A stretch of DNA of 56,002 bases, from contig NZ_ALVZ01000200.1 of the NCBI RefSeq assembly GCF_000332055.1, forward strand, positions 1 through 56,002. Direction: 5' to 3'. The position numbers and the translations under genes are program-made. The stretch is from Xenococcus sp. PCC 7305. Its GTDB lineage: Bacteria > Cyanobacteriota > Cyanobacteriia > Cyanobacteriales > Xenococcaceae. The notes under the pieces are model-generated. The model saw nothing but the letters and a program-made list of their open reading frames with translations. It was not told the origin of the DNA and did no database searches. Positions 43,324 to 50,637 of the stretch are shown piece by piece (within the stretch, counting starts at the first letter, position 1; every line of letters begins with the position of its first letter).

Positions 43324-45633
43324 TTGAATCCGCTGCCATCCGCTCTTGATTATCTACCAAAAATTACCGATTTGCCTTTAGTTCTTGCTGGGCCAATACT
43401 ACGTCGTACAGAACCAGACAAAGTTACAGTTTGGCTAGCATTGAAGGAAGCGCGATCGCTTTCCCTAAAGATTTACATGACAAAAGATCAGGGGGCAACT
43501 ATCGAAAAATTGCTACTCCAAGGCAGCAATCAGACAGTTCAATTGGGCAAAAATCTACATTTGGTTGCTATTACTGCTGGCTCAACTGATGATATTCTGC
43601 TTCAGCCTGGGGAAATATACGCCTATAATATATATAATAATTGCAGCAAAAATGAAGAGTTGAACGACAGCCATAGCTTAATTAATGATCTTGAGATAGG
43701 AGACTGTAATCTGAGCTATTTTTCCCATCAACTCCCTACTTTTTCCCTACCCCCACAGGATTTAAATCAACTAAAAATTGTTCATGGTTCTTGTCGGAAG
43801 CCTCATGGTGGAGGGATTGATTCACTTTCTTTTTTAGATAATCTAATTCAAGAATCGGCAACGATAGCTACCGCAAGACCTCATCAGCTATTTCTTACAG
43901 GAGACCAAATATATGGGGATGATGTTGCCGATCCCATTCTTTGGCTCGCTCACGGAGTTAATGAGCTGTTATTTGGTTGGTCAGAAGAGCTGCCTTTAAA
44001 GGCGGGAACAATCTCAGCTAATGACTTAATGCCTGGTCAACGAACAGAAATCGCTCGTGTTGAAGGTGGCTTGACTGCCATGGTCAAGAACTCCCCAGAA
44101 GAGGCTAAAAGTCACCTATTTAGTTTTGGAGAATATGCTGCGGTATATCTATTGGCTTGGTGCCCAGTATTTATGCCATCTCGTTTTCCCAAAGGTAAAA
44201 CTTTATTTAAAAACCAACAACAAGCTCGTCATTGGGAACAAGAAATTTCCGATACAAATAGCTTCATTAAAGATTTAAAGAGTATCAGAAGGGCTTTAGC
44301 CAATATCCCCGTCTATACCATCTGTGATGACCATGATGTAAGCGATGATTGGTATCTAAATCGGGAATGGTGTGATCGCGTTTTAGGAAAACCCTTAGGC
44401 AAAAGAGTAGTCCAAAATGGCATTTTAGCTTATGCCCTATTCCAGGCTTGGGGAAATACTCCCGAAAAATTTGAGCCTGGAACAGGAGGAGCAAAACTAT
44501 TGGAATTTGCTTCTCGCTGGTTGGCATCTGCTGGCAAAGATAGCACCGCCAAAACAGAATGTGATCGCTATTTAGGAATTCCTGCTCCAGATATAGCAAC
44601 GGGGCTACCAAAACTGAACCGAGATCAAGATGTCTTAATCCTTTCACGAAATAGTCAAGCTATTCCTTGGAACTATACAGTTAGTAGTAGTAATCACGAA
44701 GTGATTGTTTTAGACACTAGAACTTGGCGAGGTTATCCCGAGGGAGAAGATCAGGGACTGGCACCACCAATGTTGTTATCACCCCAAGCTTTTGAGCAAC
44801 AATTAGCAATTCCTTTGAGTCAGAGCAAACCCGAAATTGAAGCGACTTTTGTGGTTTTACCAACAAATCTCGTCGCCCTAGATATTATTGATTGGATTCA
44901 GCAGTTTGACTTGAGTCGTGATCGCGTTTTTAATAATGATGTAGGAGATTCCTGGAACTTTCACATAGGTGCTTTTGTACAACTATTACTTAATCTTTGT
45001 CGACAGCGCGATCGCGTTATTATTCTTTCCGGGGATATTCACTATAGTTGTGCTGTGCGTCTTACTCACTGGTTTCATGACTCGGCAGCAGGCACAGTAT
45101 TAGCTCAATTGACTTCCAGCGCGATGAAAAACTCAGAACTCCCATCTCGCATAGTTCATACCAAACTAAAATCTTTGCTTCCAGAGAAAACGCAACGCTG
45201 GCTAGTATGGGAAAAACTACTAAAAATCCAGCGAATAACTAAGTCTCCTTGGAAGCGAAATAAACAACATTTAAATCTAAATCAACCTATTCCCGATTGT
45301 CAATACCGTATTGAATGGATACGAAGACAAGCGGCACAGTCCGTACCTTGGCAGCGAATCTTGAGCAGGAAGAGAAATCAAGATAACCTGTGGCAAAAAC
45401 TGAAAACCAGGTTAATTTCCTGGTTATGGCGAAATCCTTGGCTACAGGAAGGGCCGGAAGTAGTGGGGAGAAATAACCTTAGCTTGGTGAAGTTCAAATG
45501 GTCAAAAGATAGCAAAACCGTGATTCAGGAGACTTACTGGCATCCCCCCTGGAACCAGACTAGCACTGTCAAAAGCTGTTATGAGGTTTCCCTAGAACCA
45601 GATGCTTTACCCCCTTTCCCAAAAGCGAAATAG
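43324..45633 (+). CDS. PhoD-like phosphatase/phosphodiesterase
   Basis: The protein (769 residues from TTG 43324; the frame opens at TTG 43246) has the PhoD-like metallophosphatase core. GSCRKPHGGG, LTGDQIYGDD near residue 193, a CDDHDVSDDW metal motif near 335 and ILSGDIHYSC near 568 are the metal-binding residues. An N-terminal beta domain (AGPILRRTEPDKVTVWLALKEA) precedes it. There is no signal peptide, unlike classical secreted PhoD, so it is probably cytoplasmic or exported otherwise. A C-terminal region of about 200 residues is rich in W, R and K. Related cyanobacterial proteins are large with this layout. Confidence 0.85.
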   Translation: MNPLPSALDYLPKITDLPLVLAGPILRRTEPDKVTVWLALKEARSLSLKIYMTKDQGATIEKLLLQGSNQTVQLGKNLHLVAITAGSTDDILLQPGEIYAYNIYNNCSKNEELNDSHSLINDLEIGDCNLSYFSHQLPTFSLPPQDLNQLKIVHGSCRKPHGGGIDSLSFLDNLIQESATIATARPHQLFLTGDQIYGDDVADPILWLAHGVNELLFGWSEELPLKAGTISANDLMPGQRTEIARVEGGLTAMVKNSPEEAKSHLFSFGEYAAVYLLAWCPVFMPSRFPKGKTLFKNQQQARHWEQEISDTNSFIKDLKSIRRALANIPVYTICDDHDVSDDWYLNREWCDRVLGKPLGKRVVQNGILAYALFQAWGNTPEKFEPGTGGAKLLEFASRWLASAGKDSTAKTECDRYLGIPAPDIATGLPKLNRDQDVLILSRNSQAIPWNYTVSSSNHEVIVLDTRTWRGYPEGEDQGLAPPMLLSPQAFEQQLAIPLSQSKPEIEATFVVLPTNLVALDIIDWIQQFDLSRDRVFNNDVGDSWNFHIGAFVQLLLNLCRQRDRVIILSGDIHYSCAVRLTHWFHDSAAGTVLAQLTSSAMKNSELPSRIVHTKLKSLLPEKTQRWLVWEKLLKIQRITKSPWKRNKQHLNLNQPIPDCQYRIEWIRRQAAQSVPWQRILSRKRNQDNLWQKLKTRLISWLWRNPWLQEGPEVVGRNNLSLVKFKWSKDSKTVIQETYWHPPWNQTSTVKSCYEVSLEPDALPPFPKAK

Positions 45634-45641
45634 ATACATCC

Positions 45642-45672
45642 AACTAAATCTATTGCAATAAATCATTTAGTT
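45642..45672. terminator. Possible bidirectional terminator between convergent genes
   Basis: AACTAAAT (45642-45649) pairs with ATTTAGTT (45665-45672) around a 15-base loop. The element lies in the 51-base space between the convergent phosphatase and GlsB-like genes. It is AT-rich and weak, so the assignment rests mostly on position. Confidence 0.35.
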
Positions 45673-45684
45673 AGTTAGTGGTTA

Positions 45685-45957
45685 TTAAGCACGACGAGTA
45701 ATCAGCCCCCAAATAAAGATTAATAACATCGCTCCCAACACAGCAAAAATAACACTAGAGATGGTTAAAGCCCCAGCTGAAGCCGCCGCTGCGCCAGAAC
45801 TTCCAAACAAAACCTGACCAAGGTATCCACCTACGAATGCACCTAAAATACCCAACAATATAGTAGCGAAAATACCGCCACCTTGTCGGCCGGGATAAAT
45901 TAATTTTGCTAATGCACCAGCAATTAAACCTAATATCAACCAGGCTAAAATACCCAT
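45685..45957 (-). CDS. GlsB/YeaQ/YmgE-family membrane protein
   Basis: The 90-residue protein has three membrane segments. It starts MGILAWLILGLIAGALAKLIYPGRQGGGI and has LLGILGAFVGGYLGQ and VLGAMLLIFIWGLI. These match the transglycosylase-associated/GlsB stress family. Family members are induced by stress in many bacteria, and their role in the membrane is not settled. It opens a minus-strand run that includes lepB. ATG at 45957 preceded by TAGGAGTAAAAC, a good ribosome-binding site. Confidence 0.92.
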   Translation of the reverse strand: MGILAWLILGLIAGALAKLIYPGRQGGGIFATILLGILGAFVGGYLGQVLFGSSGAAAASAGALTISSVIFAVLGAMLLIFIWGLITRRA

Positions 45958-46144
45958 GTTTTACTCCTAATATTTTGATTATTTATGTTTGTCGTTGTTG
46001 TGATAACATTACCTATTTCTATAAGTGTATTCTTCTATCCAAAGGAAGATATTCATCATAATACGTCTGGGGTGAATTAGACAAAAGAAGAGAACCTTAC
46101 AAAATCTACACCAAGCGCAAAAAACAATAACTGTAATAACTAAA

Positions 46145-46699
46145 TTAAAGGCTGCCAATACGATCAAAAGGCCAGAAACGAAATACTGCTTGACCGATAA
46201 TATTGGTTTCTGGGAGAAACCCCCAAATATGAGAATCATTACTATTATTTCTGTTGTCCCCCATCACAAATAAATTGCCTTCAGGAACCTTAACTAAGGG
46301 CATATTATATTGAGGTAGTTGGGCAATATAATCTTCAGCCAACGGTTGATTATTCACATAGACGATTCCCTCTCGCACTGCTACGGTGTCACCTCCTTTA
46401 GCGATCGCTCTTTTGATAAAAGCTTGGTTGGTTTCATATCCGCGACTGAGCAACTGTTGTGGTGGTTGAAAAACAATGATATCGCCTCTATGGATCGGCT
46501 GAAAATGATAAGAAACCTTCTCGACGACTAGGCGATCGCCAATTTCTAAGGTAGGCAACATTGACCCAGAGGGAATAAAACGAGGTTCGGCAACAAAAAC
46601 CCGAATCAGTAAAGCAATAGCAAGGGCGATCGCGATCGTAATTAGATTTTCTTTTACTTGTTCTTGCCAAGAAGAAGTCGTACTTTCTTTTGCAGTCAT
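46145..46699 (-). CDS. lepB: Signal peptidase I
   Basis: The 184-residue protein has one membrane segment (about residues 18-37), then the catalytic PSGSM with Ser46. The GDIIVFQPP strand follows, then the lysine region AFIKRAIAKGGDTV with K96 as the general base, and later FVMGDNRNNSNDSHIWG. This is the complete Ser-Lys core of type I signal peptidases, which cleave signal peptides on the outer face of the plasma membrane or thylakoid. The length is typical for cyanobacteria. The ATG at 46699 is clear. The DUF2809 gene lies 31 bases upstream on the same strand. Confidence 0.95.
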   Translation of the reverse strand: MTAKESTTSSWQEQVKENLITIAIALAIALLIRVFVAEPRFIPSGSMLPTLEIGDRLVVEKVSYHFQPIHRGDIIVFQPPQQLLSRGYETNQAFIKRAIAKGGDTVAVREGIVYVNNQPLAEDYIAQLPQYNMPLVKVPEGNLFVMGDNRNNSNDSHIWGFLPETNIIGQAVFRFWPFDRIGSL

Positions 46700-46730
46700 A
46701 GTGATAGTTGATAGTTAGAGATATTAATAA

Positions 46731-47135
46731 TTATCTAGATAGTTTGTTTAATTGAATTAAGAGCAGCCAACCTAAAAAACAGCCTAGCGCGTAATGGGGA
46801 AAATCCCACCAAGCAAAAGTTGACCCCAAAAGTAGACGCCAGATTATTGTTGAGCGAATTGCGACTGGAACATGAACGAAATATAATTGGGCGAGTTCAA
46901 TTGCACAGGTGACGACAAACACCCACAAAGGAATCATTGCAATTGCTTTCTTGCCAGAAAAAAACCAAAAGAAAACCAAACACCAAAATATTTCATACAA
47001 AATATCTCCTGAATAATCATTAATCCACTCCTGACCAATGCCCGTATAAACTTTGGACAATAAGCCCAGAGGAGTGATCACAAATAGAGATAGTAAAACC
47101 AGAAAATGGCGTTTCGTTAAGCTTAATTTTTGCAA
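46731..47135 (-). CDS. DUF2809-family membrane protein
   Basis: The 134-residue protein has four membrane segments, with FVITPLGLLSKVYTGIGQEWINDYSGDILYEIF, WVFVVTCAIELAQLY and WWDFPHYALGCFLGWLL typical of DUF2809. The function is unknown; in some bacteria it is next to membrane or stress genes. The best start is TTG at 47135, with no strong ribosome-binding site. It shares its strand and close spacing with lepB, so the two may be cotranscribed. Confidence 0.85.
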   Translation of the reverse strand: MQKLSLTKRHFLVLLSLFVITPLGLLSKVYTGIGQEWINDYSGDILYEIFWCLVFFWFFSGKKAIAMIPLWVFVVTCAIELAQLYFVHVPVAIRSTIIWRLLLGSTFAWWDFPHYALGCFLGWLLLIQLNKLSR

Positions 47136-47158
47136 AGTTTTGCCTAAAAGTTTACTAC

Positions 47159-47193
47159 TTATTACTCATTACTTATGACTTATTACTTATTAG
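47159..47193. repeat. Short tandem heptamer repeat (TTATTAC-type, overlaps a stop codon)
   Basis: Units are TTATTAC, TCATTAC, TTATGAC, TTATTAC, TTATTAG. The array overlaps the last codons and stop (47183-47185) of the phycobiliprotein lyase. It is the same heptamer as at 3501-3535. Confidence 0.8.
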
Positions 47194-47746
47194 AGTGATG
47201 TCTTTCCACCATTTTGGCCAAAGTTTCCGGTGAGACACAACGACGTTCCGAACAGCAAGTAGTAAGGTTAATGCCATTCATCATTTTTGTCGTACTGACC
47301 CGAACCCGAAAATCATCATTAATAAACCAAGCTCGTTCTTGTCCTTGATTGTTATCATAATCTGTGTTGATCGTTAGAATGCCATCTTGGCCAAACCAGT
47401 AACGACTCACAACAGGAATACCTTCGACATATCCTTTATTACGGATTAGTTTTCCTGTTAGCCCCGTATCATCATCGGGAATATCAATTAAAATAGCAGC
47501 ATAATTTTCATTCGGTTCTTTCTCGTCAGTAGTTGCCATCCAGCGAAAACTGGCCCCACCTCTGGCTTGGGCAATATCTACTCCCTGCGCGGAGCAAACT
47601 TCTTCGACCCTAGAATCGACCGGTTGAATCACATCAACAATGAGATTAGATCTACCTGATTCGTTTTGGGTAACATCAAAATGATGCACACTTCTTTCGA
47701 TAAACCAGATCCCCTCACTTTTGCCGAAGAAATCCCTCATTGTCAT
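47183..47746 (-). CDS. Phycobiliprotein lyase, CpcS/CpeS family
   Basis: From the ATG at 47746 the protein has 187 residues, starting MTMRDFFGKSEGIWFIERSVHHFD, the conserved opening of S-type bilin lyases. Later parts include the beta-barrel strands with YWFGQDGILTINTDYDN and ERAWFINDDFRVRVST, ending in a cysteine-rich CCSERRC segment. The fold is a lipocalin-like barrel that carries phycobilins and attaches them to cysteines of phycobiliproteins. Starts further upstream at ATG 47764 (MRFQPP) and TTG 47800 are possible but do not match the family opening. The exact subtype (CpcS, CpcU, CpeS) cannot be told. Confidence 0.88.
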   Translation of the reverse strand: MTMRDFFGKSEGIWFIERSVHHFDVTQNESGRSNLIVDVIQPVDSRVEEVCSAQGVDIAQARGGASFRWMATTDEKEPNENYAAILIDIPDDDTGLTGKLIRNKGYVEGIPVVSRYWFGQDGILTINTDYDNNQGQERAWFINDDFRVRVSTTKMMNGINLTTCCSERRCVSPETLAKMVERHHSNK

Positions 47747-47851
47747 TGGTGGTTGAAAACGCATCTTTAAATAAAAAGAACAAATAATTTCTCCTAGCAA
47801 TTATCTCACATAGCAGTTCTCCTATTTAAGGATGGACTACATTGCCTTCAC

Positions 47852-48340
47852 CTAACTAATATTATTTCTCAAACCACATAAACCTGCATAACCAATACCG
47901 ATCGCATCGACGCTATCATCAATCGGCAAAGACTCTAGCCCAAATAAAACTTGAATCATATCTGCCACATCCTTTTTCTTGGCTTTGCCATTGCCAAGAT
48001 GGCATTTCCAACTGGACTGATGAAGATATACAGGCAAAATTCCGGTGTCCCGATAACAAACCAAATTAATAACCCCAAAAGCCTGAAGCACTCCTCCAGC
48101 GGCCTTGATGCTACGACCAAAAAAAGGCATTTCAATAGCAATATGCTGGGGCTGGAATTCTTGGAGTAGTTCGCTAATGTCTTTCTCTATTTCCAATAAT
48201 CTTTCAGGAGTCGTTAATTCTTTGGCGGTTTCAATCGTCCCGCAATCAATTATTAATGGTTCCCCCATGGGGGCTTCTTCTAAAATAGCCCAACCCACAA
48301 TTGCTAAACCAGGATCGACCCCTAACCAAATAGGATTCAT
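47852..48340 (-). CDS. ruvC: Crossover junction endodeoxyribonuclease RuvC
   Basis: The 162-residue protein has the RuvC fold with WLGVDPGLAIVGWAIL (D9), IAIEMPFFG (E70), and SLPIDDSVDAIGIGYAG (D142 and D145), the four acidic residues of the active site with correct spacing. It cuts Holliday junctions in the cytoplasm during recombination. A segment HLGNGKAKKKDV is the DNA-binding part. It overlaps FtrV by four bases (ATGA), so the two genes are translationally coupled. RuvAB genes are not in the window. Confidence 0.95.
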   Translation of the reverse strand: MNPIWLGVDPGLAIVGWAILEEAPMGEPLIIDCGTIETAKELTTPERLLEIEKDISELLQEFQPQHIAIEMPFFGRSIKAAGGVLQAFGVINLVCYRDTGILPVYLHQSSWKCHLGNGKAKKKDVADMIQVLFGLESLPIDDSVDAIGIGYAGLCGLRNNIS

Positions 48341-48564
48341 TCGGAGATAACTTCTAACTCATCGTGACGAAAATGAGATCTAAACTTCTTTTCAAATTTC
48401 ACTAGTACAGGTAGGTTAGGACTAATCGGTCTTCCTTGCCAGTCTGTGAGGATATCAATCACATCCCCCTCTAGTCCTTTAATATCAAAGGGTGCTTTTT
48501 TGCTTTTGGGATGAGTATAGACAATTACAGATTCTTTAACGCGGACGCGATCGCCAACCTTCAT
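48337..48564 (-). CDS. ftrV: Ferredoxin-thioredoxin reductase variable chain
   Basis: The 75-residue protein starts MKVGDRVRVKESVIVYTHP and has the SH3-like barrel of FtrV, with KGLEGDVIDILTDWQGRPIS and LPVLVKFEKKFRSHFRHDELEVI. FtrV pairs with the catalytic chain FtrC to pass electrons from photosystem I ferredoxin to thioredoxin. The catalytic chain is not in the window. The stop overlaps the ruvC start by four bases. The match over the whole length is strong, so I rejected the SipA-type alternative. Confidence 0.93.
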   Translation of the reverse strand: MKVGDRVRVKESVIVYTHPKSKKAPFDIKGLEGDVIDILTDWQGRPISPNLPVLVKFEKKFRSHFRHDELEVISE

Positions 48565-48781
48565 ACTTTTTTACTCTCTGAGATTTTCTTTGCTAAGAAA
48601 AATTGGATTATTGTTCTTAGCAACTTTACCATTCTTAGAGTCAAAAAGACTACCGATTTACCGACAGGTTTTTGAAGCAGGGAAATATGGAGTAACCTCT
48701 CATTCCCCTTTTGATTATGGCTATTATGGAGTCAGACTCAGACAACGGAAATATTGATTACTATCATAAAAGTATTTTAAT

Positions 48782-49219
48782 ATGACTTCAATTTCTATAA
48801 GTTTAACTATTCTTTGGATTATTGCAGGGATCGCCCTCTGTATTTTGGAATTCCTTGTTCCCAGCGCCTTTGTAGAATTGATGATGGGATTTGCGGCGTT
48901 AGTCGTGGCGGGAATATCTTTAGTCACCTCTAATTCCGTATTGTTAGTTGGTTTATGGTTGATTCTTTCGACATTGTTTACTATTCTGTCTCGAAAATTC
49001 TTAACCCCTTCATCGAAAAGACATTACTCTGGGGATGACAAAGAAGGCACAATTATATCGTCAATTGAACCTGGTAAGATGGGCAGGGTTTTATATGAAG
49101 GTAATTCTTGGCGAGCAAAATCGGCTGACCCTAGTATCTTGATCTCCGATAATGAAAATGTTCATATTGTAGAAATTCAAGGTAATACTTTAATTGTGTT
49201 ACCAAACAACTATTTATAG
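48782..49219 (+). CDS. NfeD-family membrane protein
   Basis: The 145-residue protein has two or three membrane segments (LTILWIIAGIALCILEFL and SVLLVGLWLILSTLFTIL) followed by a small OB-like domain: KEGTIISSIEPGKMGRVLYEG and a closing VEIQGNTLIVLP. This is the short NfeD type, which usually works with a stomatin/SPFH membrane protein. No stomatin gene is in the neighbourhood. The ATG at 48782 is preceded by no strong ribosome-binding site. The tRNA-Pro gene follows after 73 bases. Confidence 0.88.
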   Translation: MTSISISLTILWIIAGIALCILEFLVPSAFVELMMGFAALVVAGISLVTSNSVLLVGLWLILSTLFTILSRKFLTPSSKRHYSGDDKEGTIISSIEPGKMGRVLYEGNSWRAKSADPSILISDNENVHIVEIQGNTLIVLPNNYL

Positions 49220-49292
49220 ATATTTATTAAACAGCCATAATATCTTAATGATTCTCGTAAAATCCCTTATATGCTAGTATGTGGGATAATCA

Positions 49293-49366
49293 CGGGATGT
49301 AGCGCAGCTTGGTAGCGCACCGCTTTCGGGAAGCGGGGGTCGCAGGTTCAAATCCTGTCATCCCGA
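49293..49366 (+). tRNA. tRNA-Pro (anticodon CGG)
   Basis: Acceptor stem CGGGATG pairs with CATCCCG. The D-arm (GCGC...GCGC), anticodon stem CCGCT/AGCGG with loop TTCGGGA (anticodon CGG), variable loop GGGTC and T-arm with loop TTCAAAT are all intact. CCA is not encoded. It is the only complete tRNA in the window. Confidence 0.97.
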
Positions 49367-49380
49367 TTTGCACTGTAAAT

Positions 49381-50315
49381 ATGAAGACAAATCACGATCA
49401 ACTATTTAAGGAACTGCTAACAACCTTTTTTGTTGAATTTCTCGATTTATTTTTTCCCGCCATCGTTGAATATTTTGATCCTGATTCGATTTCTTTTGTT
49501 GATAAGGAATTGTTTGCCAATATCACTAGTGGTCGCAAGAAAATTCTGGATATTGTCGCTCTAGCTAAGTTTAAGGGTGAGGATTCTACTTTCTTAATTC
49601 ATGTGGAGAATGAGTCTTCTAGTAAGTCTGATTTTAATCGACGTTTCTTTAAGTATTTTTGTACTTTGTTTCTGAAGTATAATGCTCCGATTTACCCGAT
49701 TGTGGTTTTTTTTATGATTCTCCTTTGAGAATTGATGCTAGCAGTTTTACTGTTGATTTTCCTGATAAGCGAGTGCTTGCTTTTGATTATGAAATAGTTC
49801 AGCTTAATCAATTTGATTGGCGTGATTTTGTGGAGAATCGAAATCCTGTAGCTGCTGCTTTGATGAGTAAGATGAATATTGCTCAGGAGGATAGACTTAG
49901 GGTTAAGCTTGAGTGCTTGCGGTTGCTGGTTTCTCTTGAAATTGATCCTGCTAGGATGCAGCTTATTTCTGGATTTGTTGATACTTATTTGAATCTTGAT
50001 GCCATCGAAGAGCAAGCTTTCCAGTCTCAGTTAGATACAATTAATTTGGAGGAACAGGAATAAATTATGCAGTTAACAACTTCTTGGGAACAGCGGGGTA
50101 TTGCTAAAGGTCGGCAGGAAGGTCGGCAAGAGGGCTTATTAGAGGGTAGAGTTTCTACTATCTTGCGTCTGCTAAATCGTAAATTTGGCACTCTTGATTC
50201 TGCTATTACTAATAAAATTTCTGCGTTGAATTCTGAGCAGCTTGATTGTTTGACTGAGGAATTGCTTGATTTTCAATCTTTTGAGGATATTGAACGATTT
50301 CTGGTCAATTGCTAA
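49381..50315 (+). pseudogene. Broken Rpn-family recombination-promoting nuclease gene
   Basis: The three frames 49381-49728, 49725-50063 and 50067-50315 together make one Rpn-type protein. The first part has the PD-(D/E)XK-like KTNHDQLFKELLTTFFVEFLDLFFP start and ILDIVALAKF-x-HVENES. The second carries FDWRDFVENRNPVAAALMSKM, and the third GIAKGRQEGRQEGLLEGRVS and a DUF4351-like tail. The first break is in a run of eight T at about 49706-49713; one more T would restore the frame. The second is a TAA at 50061-50063, in frame with the third part. Relatives read through both. It begins 15 bases after tRNA-Pro. Confidence 0.85.
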
Positions 50316-50637
50316 TTGGTTATTTTAAGATGGCTTTTTAAACATAGATTAATCACTCTTTAAAGACATTATTAGCTTTGGAAAAGAATTTTTTGTTCAT
50401 AATGCAAGCGCATTTATGAAAAGTTGCAAGAGAAACTTAAGGATTATTATCAAGAGCAATCAAAAATCAAATCACAAGGAAATAATCAATTGTAGGTCTT
50501 ATTAGTTTTAGTCTAGGCTAGTGGGCCACCAACTTTGTTTTGAGGAAAAGGCTATAAACCAGACATAGATAGCCTATTTAACCCCAAATTTACTAAGAAA
50601 GCGCAATTGAACGCGAAATTCCCCAATTTTCTATTCT
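50316..50637. other. Intergenic stretch with a possible coding relic
   Basis: No intact gene is seen between the broken nuclease gene and the kinase gene. A frame without a start codon at 50403-50495 reads KRIYEKLQEKLKDYYQEQS and then a stop. It looks like the helical tail of a lost protein. I found no other RNA or regulatory element. Confidence 0.35.

Noticed and set aside
47747-47800. Upstream extension of the phycobiliprotein lyase
   Set aside because: The family normally opens with M-x-x-x-FF-x-x-S-x-G-x-W, which matches the ATG at 47746; the extension has no match.
48337-48564. SipA/DUF3148 identity for the 75-residue protein
   Set aside because: Both are small SH3-like proteins, but the LTDWQGRPIS and LPVLVKFE segments match FtrV along the full length.
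49309-49380. Upstream start of the Rpn frame within tRNA-Pro
   Set aside because: The extended frame would begin inside the tRNA gene; the ATG at 49381 begins the recognisable protein.
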